A stretch of 64,000 bases of DNA from contig CM059977.1 of assembly GCA_030490835.1 (NCBI GenBank), positions 26,145,335 through 26,209,334 of the forward strand. The letters are read 5' to 3'. The notes beneath the pieces are model-generated. The model saw nothing but the letters and a program-made list of their open reading frames with translations. It did no database searches and had not been told where the DNA came from. Positions 26,102-36,512 of the stretch are shown in pieces. How positions within the stretch are numbered: position 1 is the stretch's first letter; each line of letters starts with the position of its first letter. Source of the stretch: Annona cherimola. Its lineage: Eukaryota > Streptophyta > Magnoliopsida > Magnoliales > Annonaceae. The translations under genes and the position numbers were made by a program.

Positions 26102-26405
26102 CCCCTGCATTCAACAACATGCTTGAACGACCCTTAGTGTTAGTCGCAAACAGGATGCATTTCTTACAGGTCGAAAAAGATCAGGATTTATATGCAATGC
26201 GTTAATATATGAATTTTAATCATTTGGGACTAGTCATTCACGACCCTTGGTTTCCCCTGCATTCAACAGCATGCTTGAACGACCCTTAGTGTTAGTCGGA
26301 AACAGGATGCATTTCTGACAGGTCGAAAAAGATCAGGATTTAATATGTAATACATTATCATATGAATTTTGATCATTTGTGACTAGTTGTTCATGACCCC
26401 TCATT
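26102..26405. repeat. Direct tandem duplication, 152-bp unit
   Basis: CCCCTGCATTCAAC begins at 26102 and again at 26254. The units share ATGCTTGAACGACCCTTAGT, AACAGGATGCATTTCT and GGTCGAAAAAGATCAGGATT with about ten differences. Intergenic; no gene recognised. Confidence 0.85.
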
Positions 26406-27370
26406 TCAGCCACTACCAAGGGCTAGTAAATCTCACAGGGTCGATTTCAACTATTCAATCAAAATTTGAAAAGCCATCAAAGAAGTTACAATTAACGCAG
26501 TACAAATTTTGCTTGCAGGTCCCTGCTAGACCACGAACAGCCTGCTACGCGTACGAGAAGTCCTGTCTCTCCGAAATCTCTTTTCTCTCTTAGATTTCTC
26601 ATCGGTGCTCGAGGATTTCCATCAGGCAAAATCCCTTCTCTCTCTCGTCAGCGAAAGCCACCTGCGGATTCCGCCCTCCTTTGTCTTTCTTATCCCTCCT
26701 CGCTGCCTGTATGGTTCTCTCTAAATTTCTCTTCTTACTCAGATTATGTGAGTCCATCCGCGGACCCATTTCTACTACGCCCTACAATTCGCCAGATAGC
26801 CCTGTCATCTACATCGAAGCTAATATCCTATCCTTTTTCCTCTCAAAACCTACAAAAAAAAAAAAAAAGGATGGAAACGCCTTTGTTGCACAACCTTGAT
26901 TTGAATGATATTTTTAGTATATTTAGATTTTTCGAGTTAAAATTCCACTGGAAATTTGTGTTTTACTATTTTCATCTGCTTTGGTGTCATGTCTGTCATC
27001 TATTTATCATGTGTTAAGTTATCCTATTTCAATTGTGTAAAGGGCTGGAGATAGTTACAAGGGGTTGAAAACTGAAAAGACGCAGAAAACACCGAGCGAC
27101 TGATATGAGAGCTCAAGTTGCGCTATTGCCTGATCCGTTAATCAGCCATTGATCAGGCCGTTGGTTGGTAATCGGCCTGAAATATAGAAATCAAGCTAAA
27201 AAATAATCTAGGCTGTTGACAAGCATCTCCTTTGGCTAAATCTCCCTTTAACTCGGACCATCCATATATTAACTCATTTAAGTAAGTAAAAACGGCTTTT
27301 ATTTGATGATCCTTGGATTATTTGGTTTGCCCAATTAGTGGGTGTCTACGATTACTATCAACGCTTAAGC
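26406..27370. other. Intergenic, possible promoter or UTR remnant
   Basis: Plus-strand pyrimidine-rich stretches (near 26560-26720) and short GC-richer tracts resemble a plant 5' leader, but no ORF has recognisable content. A poly-A run lies at about 26853-26868. Confidence 0.35.
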
Positions 27371-27376
27371 TCTTCG

Positions 27377-27740
27377 TACAGAATTTCATTCTCTCCCATC
27401 TGTAAATATTCCAGAAATAAATTTGGAGCTGAGCCGTTGTGCCTAAATACGCGTGCAGCGTGACATTAGCAACGATAATTAACCGAAGCTATGCTTTGAC
27501 ATGGCAGATGCGTCCTTGAACCGAATATCATTCGATCCAGATTCCTTGGCGCACACAAAAAGGTGATTGACTGATTGGCTGCTGGTGCTGAATGCGCTTC
27601 CCATCCGAAATTAGAAAGAAAATTTCAAAAGAAAAAAGGGGCAGAGGATGGATCCGCTGGGCTCATTTGATCCATGGACTAAAAGAAATGAAACAGAGGG
27701 ATTTGATTGAAGAATCCAATTCAAGAATCCACGGTAAGCA
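27377..27740. repeat. Segmental duplication unit, copy A
   Basis: Shares CAGAATTTCATTCT, TAAATTTGGAGCTGA, ACATGGCAGATGCGTCCTTG, CATTCGATCC and TTCCTTGGCGCAC, in order, with 31365-31610 (copy B) and 41990-42350 (copy C). In copy B this tract lies directly upstream of a small minus-strand ORF and its TATA box, so it may be duplicated promoter DNA. Copies A and C also share GGATGGAT, GATCCATGGACT and AAATGAAACAGA at their right parts. Confidence 0.75.
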
Positions 27741-27999
27741 TTTGATTGAAAATGAAGTCCTTGTTTCCCACCCTTTGAAATTCACCTCACCTGTGACATG
27801 AGTGTGTATAAAATATTAGGACTGAAAGGTCTAAGTTTGGAAATTGGATAAAAGTAGTAGCCTTATTAACCCCAAGCTATAGCTCAGCTCCGTCGTTACT
27901 CAAAATAATTGGCCCAATTTTTCTTTTTTTCTTTTTTTGAAAAAAAGCCAAGAAGAAGAAAAGAAATTGACTGATCCTTTGAGTTCCGAGGCAGACAGT

Positions 28000-28060
28000 G
28001 AGCAGCAAGCCGGCAAGCAAGGAGAAGGAAGCGATAGAGCCGGGGCGCTGCCTCATTCCT
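28000..28060 (+). pseudogene. Short inverted CAD-like fragment ([10 protein letters not shown])
   Basis: Plus-strand sequence reads [12 protein letters not shown], facing the minus-strand fragment at 28096-28310 about 80 bp away. A diverged plus-strand copy lies at about 32855-32900 (PASKGKE, with matching sequence downstream). Together they look like a locally rearranged duplication. The CAD link rests on about ten residues. Confidence 0.35.
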
Positions 28061-28095
28061 GGGAGGCTTTTACGTACAATAGTCCATCGATCACG

Positions 28096-28310
28096 AGCCA
28101 CTCAATCGCTTCCTTTTCTTTGCTCGTCGGCGCACTGCCATCTTGGCAGCATGACCAGGGCCCCAAGACCTGCCACTGCATGCACCCAAGTGCACACCTG
28201 GCTGAGTGAACCCAACGTGGCTCACTGGGTTGTATGACTGATGACGCCGGCGCACAATAGCGGCGAGCCGGCATCGAGCTAGAAGCATGCAGCTGGTCAT
28301 CGGGGAAGTC
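28096..28310 (-). pseudogene. CAD/mannitol-dehydrogenase-like pseudogene fragment
   Basis: Read on the minus strand with frame changes, this matches the middle of the intact dehydrogenase at 45857-48235: GSPLLCAG (there APLLCAG), VGFTQPGVHLG (there [11 protein letters not shown]), a shortened GLGGLGH region, then TSKEKEAIE (there [13 protein letters not shown]). The Rossmann glycine loop is disrupted and a segment is deleted, so it cannot encode an active enzyme. A second, inverted copy of the [14 protein letters not shown] stretch lies on the plus strand at about 28010-28040. Similarity was judged by eye over about 200 bp. Confidence 0.55.
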
Positions 28311-28538
28311 GATGTAAGTGTAGGAGATCTGAGAAAAAATGGACTTGGAGAGCAATAGTTCTGTCCTTTTAAATAATGCTTTTTATGTCGACATCTTTTG
28401 GACATTTTAATGAAGACTTGCAAGGATGGTGACATAGTGACCGTCGATGTTCACATAGATGCAGCTATCCTCGTGGTCCACGAGTCTACAACAAATGTGG
28501 CTAAAACTGCTTTAAACCCATATCCCAGTAGCAACAAG

Positions 28539-29092
28539 TAGGGGTGGGAATCGGGGCGGGTCAGGGTGTGCCAAACCCTGACCATCATTTTTAAAAATCT
28601 TATTTGACTCTTATTTTTATGTCAGGTTAGGACAAGGTTGGTTTGACCTTTATTTTTTTCTATTAGATCTCGGGACAAAATTTGGGTCGATATCGGGTCA
28701 ACGGGTCGGGTAAAAATTGCGGGTCAAGTAAGAAATTTTTAAAAATTTATAAAACTATCAAGTATAAAGACAAATTTATATTAAATTTAACTACTATATG
28801 CTTGAATATATTATTAATCAGTCAAAGTAAAATATAAATAATTAAATAAAATATGAATATTAGCATTGAATGAGGTTTTTCTTTTTAATGTGAAATATAA
28901 GAAAACGGGTCAGCAGGTAGGTCCGCCCCGACCCCGCCCTAACCCACCTTTTAAAAAAACCAAAATTTGACCCGACCCGCCTTTCTTTAAAAAACATAAA
29001 AAACCGCCCCGCCCTTCCCCGCAGGGTACACAATCTCTACCCGCCTCGATATTAAATAGAGTTGGGGCGAGGCGGGTCAATTCCCACCCCTA
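28539..29092. mobile_element. hAT-type non-autonomous element (GC-rich ends)
   Basis: 554 bp with 13-bp perfect terminal inverted repeats TAGGGGTGGGAAT, then GGGGCGGGTC-type subterminal repeats. The 8-bp target duplication GCAACAAG is perfect (28531-28538 and 29093-29100). AT-rich centre with no ORF. Confidence 0.95.
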
Positions 29093-29100
29093 GCAACAAG

Positions 29101-29870
29101 ATTTGCTGCGTCATCATCCACATTTTGTCTCATAACCCAAAGGTTGACAACTGTTGATTAATTAACAACATTTGGTTAGTTATGATACCAAAATTCATTT
29201 AATTATAGATTGTTATAAATGTACTTTTTGAAAAATATATATAATCATACTCAAATTTTTAAAAACCATACCAAAAAATATGAAAGATTAGATGAGAAGA
29301 AATTGTTAAATATTAGAAAATAAGATATTATGCTAGGAATAGAAAATGAGACAATTATGTATTAAAAAATTATATCACATATGAAAGTTAATATTAAAAA
29401 TAAAAAATTGGATAGAAAACCCCATCCTATTCCATCCAATGGGATGATCTTGGACATGCCCTAAATTATTATAGTGATTTATAGAAATATTAATCTACAT
29501 ATGAAAATAAGGCACATCGATATTTCATTAAAAGCTTTTTGCATTCATTCAAAGAAAAAGAAAAATACTTGCATGTATATATATGTGTGAACTAATTTTT
29601 CTTTTTAAATTTATGTTAATAATTTTTTAACTATTTTGTGTACATGTCAAACCCATTAGCTAGAACCTAATTGCTACCAATACTTTTCTTTGGTAGCCAA
29701 CTCTAAATGTACTCCCCATGACTTTTTTAAAAATATATGACACCATAAATATATTAAAATATTTCATCAAATATATATTAAAATAAATTTTATATCTTAC
29801 ACTATATATTGTAATATGATATATAATATATCTACATATAGAAAATAATATATAAGTAAAGAGTAAATTA
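29101..29870. other. Intergenic, no gene seen
   Basis: Very AT-rich with scattered TATATA runs. No ORF, RNA gene or clear repeat boundary that I can support. Confidence 0.5.
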
Positions 29871-29887
29871 TGTAAATAAAATTATGA

Positions 29888-30079
29888 CCTATGGCTAGCA
29901 CAGTTGGTTAGAGGTGGTGCTTTTGTTTTTCCCATGTCCTAGATTTGAGAGCCCATGATCTTTCTCATTAATATTTGGGAGCTTAGGATCTCTCTTTAGA
30001 ATAGTGTAAGAATTGTTTTAGAACTTGATTATAATATTGATTGAGATATGATGTATATATATACCAATCAAAGACTATA
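29888..30079 (+). mobile_element. SINE with tRNA-like head
   Basis: 192 bp beginning CCTATGGCTAGCACAGTTGG, where TAGCACAGTTGG resembles a pol III A box; a weak B-box-like GATTTGAGAGCC lies downstream. The tail ends ATATATACCAATCAAAG-like. Flanked by a perfect 15-bp target duplication TAAATAAAATTATGA (29873-29887 and 30080-30094), the length expected for LINE-mobilised elements. Tail sequence is shared with the copies at 41720, 57960 and 63453. Confidence 0.88.
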
Positions 30080-30517
30080 TAAATAAAATTATGAAGATAT
30101 ATTCGAAAATAATAAAAAATATAATAAAATATCAATAAATTTTCAGTATAAATATCATTAAAGCTTAATTTTCTCAAATTAAGGCAGAAAATACAAAATA
30201 CTTTAAATTATATATTAATTTGATTTCTATGTGATATAAATTTTATTTTATATATTATAGTCCATGTAATAAATTTTATTTTAATATATTTATGTCATTA
30301 TATATTTTTAAAAAAGTTATGGAGAGCGTGTTCACTTGTAGAGCCGACTAGGAGTATTCGGTAGCAAACCTAATGAAGCTAGCTTGAATGGAAATGGAAA
30401 ATATTAAAAAACTTATTTGCAAAAATGCGAAAAATATATCAACATACATGCAAATATTTTAATTTTGGGTTGACATTTTAAAACTAAAGATTGAATAATA
30501 GTCTGTGTAAATTGCCA

Positions 30518-30665
30518 TCGCGCCTCTGGCATGGTGGTAACCCCAGTTGCCATCCGTGGGGCGGGCAGGGGTTCGACTCCCGTATGTTCGGTCTTCATTT
30601 GAGGTTCATATGACATGGGAATTTTACAAATTTTCCGCATAGTGGGGCATGGACAAAAAAATTCT
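30518..30665 (+). mobile_element. tRNA-derived SINE (second family), partial
   Basis: Head GCATGGTGGTAACC resembles an A box and GGGTTCGACTCCC (near 30570) matches the tRNA B box closely. The downstream part (GGAATTTTACAAATTTTCC) recurs inverted near 38240-38290. Not a tRNA gene: the acceptor stem does not pair. Confidence 0.6.
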
Positions 30666-31135
30666 CTTCGTGGTTTAATGATTGTTAAGGTGCTAGATTT
30701 TAATTATAGATTGTCGCATTGTATAAATACAAATAAAAAAATAGCTTATATAAATTTTTTATATGAATGAAATTTGAACTCCTTAGTTAAGCAAATAAAT
30801 GCTAGTGGGGATTGTGTAATTTTGATTAAACAAATAAAATCATAAAAAAAATTTATATGCGTGTCATGGCACTTATGTTGATAAGATAGAGCTAACCCTA
30901 ATTTTTATTAACTAACTACAAAGTTGGGCAATTGATCCAGTATAAAACCATCACAAATGCCCGAGATATTCCCATTCCCCATTAAGTGATTCTTCAATTA
31001 CTCCATACATATGTATATAATGGATATCCATTTCTGGGACTGAAGCTGGCATCGATGAAGCACGTCCAAGTAGCTGAGACGATGAAATGTCTGTACATAT
31101 ATCCCTCATTCCTCTGTTGCATGCAAGTCTTTGAG

Positions 31136-31273
31136 CTACGGAGCATTACCCGTCGATTTGTCATCCTTTTCCCCCTTTTTGCTCGTTTTCTCAGCAAGCT
31201 TCTTAACCGCGACCTGGGCAAGGCCCGACAACACGCCTCTGATAACAGCACGAACGACAAACGCAAAGGCCAT
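31136..31273 (-). CDS. Small ORF, 45 aa, paralogue of 36513-36656
   Basis: Begins MAFAFVVRAVIRGVLSGLAQ. It has an N-terminal hydrophobic, probably amphipathic helix and a Lys/Glu/Asp-rich C tail ending GNAP. The paralogue 5 kb away keeps the start (MAFAxVVR), the I..V.S.L helix pattern, the VEK/VKK centre and the charged tail, and both frames are intact. A longer frame extends upstream to 31366, but the shared start is the Met at 31273. A TATA box lies about 70 bp upstream in both copies and the flanks are also homologous, so the unit duplicated with its promoter. No family recognised; function unknown. It could be a short membrane-associating or signalling peptide, or a remnant. Confidence 0.5.
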   Translation of the reverse strand: MAFAFVVRAVIRGVLSGLAQVAVKKLAEKTSKKGEKDDKSTGNAP

Positions 31274-31340
31274 CCTCCAGTGCGATTTGAAAGAAATACA
31301 AGCTCGATCGATCGGTGCAGTCCGATCCAGTCGAGTCTTT

Positions 31341-31350
31341 CTTATAAAGC
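31341..31350 (-). promoter_or_regulatory. TATA box of the 45-aa ORF
   Basis: Minus-strand GCTTTATAAG, about 70 bp upstream of the ATG at 31273. The paralogue has GCTATATAAG at the same spacing, in otherwise aligned flanking sequence. Confidence 0.5.
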
Positions 31351-31364
31351 CCGCGAGGAATTTC

Positions 31365-31610
31365 ATTTTTTCTCTCCAGTAAATATTCCAAAAAAAAGTG
31401 AATTTTGAGCTGACATGTGGCGCCTTAATTACGTATGCAACGTGACATTAGCATTGATAATTACGAAATTATGCTCTCACATGGCAGATGCGTCCTTGAA
31501 CCGAACATCATTCGATCCGTATTCCTTGGCGCACCCAAAAAAAAAATTAAGGGCGATTGACTGTTGGCAGTTGGTGTTGGATGCTGTGTATTGGGAAATA
31601 TGTTTCAGTT
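31365..31610. repeat. Segmental duplication unit, copy B
   Basis: See copy A for the shared blocks (CACATGGCAGATGCGTCCTT, ATTCCTTGGCGCACCC). It sits immediately upstream of the small minus-strand ORF. Downstream homology is interrupted by F2 foldbacks (about 31610-32700) and resumes near 32735 (GAAGTCC, TTTCCCAC), so the foldbacks arrived after the duplication. Confidence 0.75.
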
Positions 31611-31624
31611 CATTCTTCAGAACT

Positions 31625-31930
31625 TCTTGTACATTTAGCCCAAAATAAGCCTCACATGTACTTAAATATATTGATAATTTATACAATCATTTATCCATAT
31701 ATAGATTTTATAATAAATGATTTACATGTTGAAAAAATAATGTTAAAATTATTATTTATATTAAACTATTTTATTTCGTTGAATTTATACCATTTTATAC
31801 ACATGTTCAGTTGGGATAAAAATTGGTATGATAATAAAATACATAATTCTAAATACAATGGGTAGAATAGAATATAATTTTATGATCATGTGTGGCTTAT
31901 TTTAAGGCAGTTGCACTGTAATTTATGATG
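31625..31930. repeat. Foldback MITE, family F2
   Basis: F2 interior (TGTTCAGTTGGGATAAAAA, TTCTAAATACAATGGGTAGA, TTTATGATCATGTG) with a partial right arm ending GGCAGTTGCACTGTAA. Confidence 0.55.
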
Positions 31931-31997
31931 CAGGTAACTCCGCATGAATATTTCTCATATAATATATATAGAGTTATGATATATAAAGAAAATAATC

Positions 31998-32336
31998 AAG
32001 TGCATTCGGACTTCACCATATATAATTATGATGCAATCTCCTATAAAATGGGTCCTATTGGAATGCAATAAAACTTTATACAATTATTTATCCATATAAA
32101 AATCATACTTTAGACGGTTTAGATGTTGAAAATACTACTTTAAACTTGATATTTATGTTAAACTGTTTATTATGTTGATTTTGCACCATTTTATGATGGA
32201 AACTACACACATGCTAGATTTGGATGAAAATTAATATGTTAAGAAAGTGAACAATTCTAAATACAATGGGTAGGGTGAATTTTCCATTTATGATCATGTG
32301 AGACCCACAGTGATGGACTGTAATCCGAATGCACTT
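31998..32336. mobile_element. Foldback MITE with AAGTGCATTCGGA ends
   Basis: 339 bp. The left end AAGTGCATTCGGACT is the inverse of the right end AATCCGAATGCACTT apart from one base. The interior belongs to the F1/F2 type (TTTAGATGTTGAAAATACTA, GGATGAAAATTAATATG). Clear ends but no convincing target duplication. Confidence 0.75.
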
Positions 32337-32370
32337 AATTTTTTTCCATTTATATATAAGAGAGAGAGAG

Positions 32371-32690
32371 CTGTTCCGGTGCAGCGGTGCAGTAGCCCAA
32401 AAATGGGTCCCGCATGATCATGAAATCATGATCTACTCCACCCATTGTATTTAGAATAATGTATTCTATTACCATACCAATTTTCATCCAAATCAGATAC
32501 TTTAAAGTTGTTATTTACATCAAACTATTTTATTACGTTGGATTTATACCATTTTCAGATGGGGGACATATGCATATCTGATTGGGATGAAAATTGATAT
32601 GGTAATAGAATACATTATTCTAAATACAATGGGTGAAGTAGATCATGATTTCATGATCATGTGGGGCCCATTTCAGCGATGCTGCACCAG
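32371..32690. mobile_element. Foldback MITE, family F2 (best copy)
   Basis: Starts CTGTTCCGGTGCAGC and ends GCTGCACCAG. The arms ATGATCATGAAATCATGATC and GATCATGATTTCATGATCAT are inverted copies, followed by matching ACTCCACCCATTGTATTTAG arms. The flanks are AG and TATA repeats. Confidence 0.75.
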
Positions 32691-32734
32691 AATATATTCT
32701 ATATATATATCCATTCATTAATCGACAGGATCCA

Positions 32735-33000
32735 TTTGAGTGGAAACGAAGTCCATTTTTAATTTCCCACGTTTCGCTGGGCTTGGTCATGATCTTCGTC
32801 ATGTTGCCATGAAATTCACCCATGCTTTGAGCCCCAAGGCGGACTGTGACGGATATGCCCGCAAGCAAGGGGAAGGAATTGAGAGAACCGAGTCAGTGGG
32901 GACCGCCTCACTCCTGTCTGGCTGTGATCCAGACCAGAAAAATGACTGCAGAATGTCAATACAGTAGTACCCCGAAATCTGGTCTGGACTCAGCTGGATC
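32735..33000. repeat. Segmental duplication, right part of copy B
   Basis: GCAAGCAAGG(G)GAAGGAA and the following tract (CGCCTCACTCCTG) parallel 28013-28070 of the copy A region. Short ORFs run through it on both strands; none recognised. Confidence 0.45.
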
Positions 33001-33404
33001 ATGATTCATGTATGGCTAACCAGGAATGGCTCATGCCGATGTATGGGCTGTATTAATTGTTTTATGAAATTCTGTAAAAAAATATATATATACAAATTTT
33101 AAAAATGATAAATTTTGGTATTTATAAAGATCACATGCGGGCTCACGCAAAAATGAAGATAAAAATAGGGGCGAAAACTACCCATACGCGTACAGTTTTC
33201 ATACATTGGTATATATACACATATATTTGTACTCTTATATTTACAATTCAACCTAAGTACATATTTTCAATTTTTAACCTTAACTATGGAGATATTGCTC
33301 TGAAAAATGGAAGATAAATTCCCAGCTAGATTGAAGTTTGGATTCCCCGCACCAAAGATTGGACTTTTTGTAATACATAAGTAGATACTTTCGTTATTAC
33401 TCAT

Positions 33405-33830
33405 ATAACTCCTTCCATTTTTAGGTTGTCCATGATTGAAGTAAAATTTAATTCATTTATTATATTTAATATTATTTGTTTAACTAAGAAACTAAGTTTT
33501 ATCCTAATCAAATATGTGCATGGGTCACATTTGCTCAAAAATAGATATATTTATGAGTAAAATAGGATAAATGCGAAGAGACATTTACATATGTATTAAA
33601 TATAATAATACTTTATAAAATAATTTATTCACTATAATAATACTTTATATGGTTTAGCTGTTCAAAAAACTACTTTTAAATTGATATTTAACATTAGATT
33701 ATTTTACTATATATTGATTTTATATATTTATAGATGAAAACCATATACAGTCATACTAAACAAATGGAAGCGTTTCTATAATCATATAAATACTCTTAAA
33801 TATGATAGATAGAGTGAATTTTTAATTAAT
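33405..33830. repeat. Foldback MITE, family F1
   Basis: F1 core present (TTGTTTAACTAAGAAACTAAG, GGGTCACATTTGCTCAAAAA, TTTATAGATGAAAACCATAT). The right arm is decayed. Confidence 0.55.
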
Positions 33831-35354
33831 TAACAAGAATTAAAACCAAAAGAGGTGATGTGTCTTGTTTCTTATGGCTTGGCATGAGGTTAGGTGTCTC
33901 TTAGACATTCTATAGGAATATAGTGCTTTTTTCTAGGTAGATTATGAATATTAAAAAGACGACATTGTATTATAGCTCAAATACAAGGGAGGTAAGTAGA
34001 CGTGTGGTGGAAGACCTTCTTAGATTGGAGGGGCAGATAATTAGAAACTATTTGGGGCTTCTTGTGTGGTTCGGGAGATTTTAAAAAAAAAGTCTTTAAG
34101 GGACTAAAGAAAAGAATGTGGAGCAGGATTCTGGGATGGAAGGAGAAATTCCTATCTTTGGATGCTATTGTCCAAGCCATCATCAGCAAATTCTGGTGGG
34201 AGGAAAATTGAAAAAAGAAAAATAAGCTGAATTGCTTGGAGAAAGATATGCATTCCAAAGTGGGGGGGGATGATGGGTTTGGAAACATCCATGCTTTCAA
34301 CCTTGCGATGCTTGCTAAGCAAGTTTGGAGGTTTATCACAAGACCTCATTGTTGTGCAACTCAGTCCTAAAAGGAAAATACCTTCAGAAAAATAATTTTT
34401 GGGATTGCAAAGTCGAAAACTCTAATTCATTCACCTGGAAAAGCATTTTAAGCGCAAGGGATTCCATGATAGAGGATGGTAAAATGGGTTCTTGGGAGGG
34501 GCGACAACATTCTCTTCTTCAAGGATAGGTGGACTAAAAAGAAACTCAGAATGGCTGGCCCCTTCCAAAAAATGTCACTGAACATGAAAAAGTGTGTTCC
34601 TTTATAACATAAGATTCTGGGGGTTAGGATAAAGACAAAATTCTTTTTGCGACGGGTATGGTGGGATGGGAATTAATCAAAGATATCAATCCTCACATGC
34701 CCTTGCTGAGAACAGATAGTTCCGGGAGGGAGTGCTCGACGGTGTGCTAAAAGTAGTCTGTTTAACGCTTTATTATTGCTAATCCTTTCTAGGAACGGGG
34801 GAACCACCCACAGAAGATTTGCGGGTGACTTGAATGTTTACAAAGAAATCTGAAAGTTGCAGCTCCCACAAAAGGTGAAAATCTTTGGGTGGAAACTTTT
34901 TCACAATGCTATTCCAACAAGGGCAAATCTCCATTACAGGGGAGTAGCCTTAAATCCTTCCAGCACCCTCTGCGGTTTGGTGAGGGAAGATGCTCAACAC
35001 CTGTTCATCTTTTGTACGCATGTGCTGGCCTAACGAAGATGCTTGCTGGATGACGACGAAATATGGGTCCCTAGGGATGCCATCAAATGCATCCTTAGAA
35101 GGTTGGTCACCGAACAAAACGGGGAGGAACTAGGCCTCTTCATTCTCCATTGCTGGCACATTTGGTTGCTAAGAAACAAAATGAGAGATGATGGAGATAA
35201 AACTAGATTTTTCCTGCACAAAAAAATGGTGCGGAAACTTTTGAAATTCATTTCAGATGGCCTCAAATGCTGATGATCCCTTTCCTTTGGAGAAGTAACT
35301 CATTGAAAGTTGGATGAAACCAAGGCGGGGTTTCATAAAAATGAATGTGGATGG

Positions 35355-35846
35355 TGTTAGGTGTGTCTTGTATTCTGCTAGGATTAGGATTGCGTATTCT
35401 GCGTAGTTTAGTTGTGTGAGACTGAGATTGTATATTGGTATTGCGTAAGAGCTATTGGAGCCCTATTTATAGGTGTATCAGTTAGGGATTCGGTGGAACC
35501 TTGAGAGGCGTCTCATTGGGAATGTGAGAGACGAGGTTATTAAAGTGTTCTTGTTTGGGGTGTGTGTGAGACATCCAGAGAATATGTGTAAGGTATTATT
35601 GTATATATCTCTGTAACCTGTTTATCGTAGTTTATCATAGTGGATCGTTATCTTTTTTCCGTGGTTTTTTCCTTCTTGGTTTGAAGGGTTTTCCACGCAA
35701 ATCTTGGTGTCTTTTTTAGTAGGATCTTGTTATGATTTCTTTGATCTTATTTTATTATGTATGCTTCTGCTATGATTTCTTTGATCTTATTTTATTATGT
35801 ATGCTTCCTTTGTGATTCGTATAAACCTGAATCACGTCTCCTAACA
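35355..35846 (-). mobile_element. Solo LTR (492 bp) inside the LINE RNase H region
   Basis: Ends are TGTTAGG...CCTAACA on both strands. The minus strand carries CCTATAAATAGGG near 35462-35475, a good LTR TATA box, which suggests minus orientation. Flanks GATGG (35350-35354) and GATGT (35847-35851) are a 5-bp target duplication with one mismatch. RNase H coding is split exactly here: MNVDG before, then NNSRGKCTGLGAILRNSEG after. Contains a 40-bp tandem duplication at 35731-35807. Confidence 0.88.
35731..35807. repeat. 40-bp tandem duplication within the LTR
   Basis: TATGATTTCTTTGATCTTAT begins at 35731 and again at 35771, with near-identical continuation. Confidence 0.9.
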
Positions 35847-36512
35847 GATGTAATAACTCAAGGGGCAAATGTACGGGATTGGGTGCTATTCTAAGAAACT
35901 CTGAAGGAAAATTTCTGGCAGCACAAACTCAGGAAGATTCCAGAGGTTGAGGGACCTCTGGAGATGGAGGCGACGAAGATTTTGTTTGGGGACAAATGGA
36001 GCTTCGAGCTGCAGATAAAACATCTAATTATCGAGAGCGATTCCCTTTTTTCGATTAACTTTTTGCGGGCTGATCGCCATATACTCTTACCTGTTGGCAA
36101 CCTCATTCAGGAGATCAAACAGTTATTGCGTTTCGACTAGATATCTCTTTCCGACATGTTAAAAGGACAGGCAACAGAGCCACTCATACTCTGGCTGACC
36201 GTGCCTCTATGAATTCAGATACTTGTAATGCCTGGTGGGGTAATCCACCTCCTTTTTGTCATCTACTCTTTGTAAAGATTATCTGTCTTTGGAACGAAAT
36301 CACAGGATCTTTCCAATAAAAGAAAAAAAAAAAAAACAAAAAACAAAAGAGGTTACATAGAAAAGAGTTTGACAGAAGCTTTTCCCGTATGCATTTAGTA
36401 TGCATTTATTTCTCGGGATTCAAGCAGGTACTGACGAAGCAGATCCAAGTAGCTGGGATGATGAAGTGGCTATAAAATCTTTTGTGCGTACATTGTATGC
36501 AAGTGCTTTGAG

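Larger units (their letters stand above)
33857..36343 (+). mobile_element. 5'-truncated LINE (L1-type), degenerate, with nested solo LTR
   Basis: The plus strand reads the C-terminal half of a plant L1-type ORF2 with stops and frameshifts. Reverse-transcriptase tail: KKVFKGLKKRMWSRILGWKE (34089-34150) and NIHAFNLAMLAKQVWR (34285-34335). Then FTWKSILSARDSM, a zf-RVT-like stretch (QLPQKVKIFGWKLFHNAIPT, from about 34862) and RNase H (MNVDG near 35341; GLGAILRNSEGKFLAA from about 35877 after the LTR; RTGNRATHTLADRA near 36166). It ends in an A-rich tail from 36319. A 10-bp target duplication CAAAAGAGGT flanks it (33847-33856 and 36344-36353). Not functional. Confidence 0.88.

Noticed and set aside
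30518..30665. tRNA gene
   Set aside because: A- and B-box-like motifs are present but no cloverleaf or acceptor stem pairs, and the downstream tail is shared with other SINE copies.
25156..35846. The two LTRs (25156 and 35355) as the paired ends of one retrotransposon
   Set aside because: Their sequences and lengths differ (335 and 492 bp), each has its own 5-bp target duplication, and no gag-pol lies between them.
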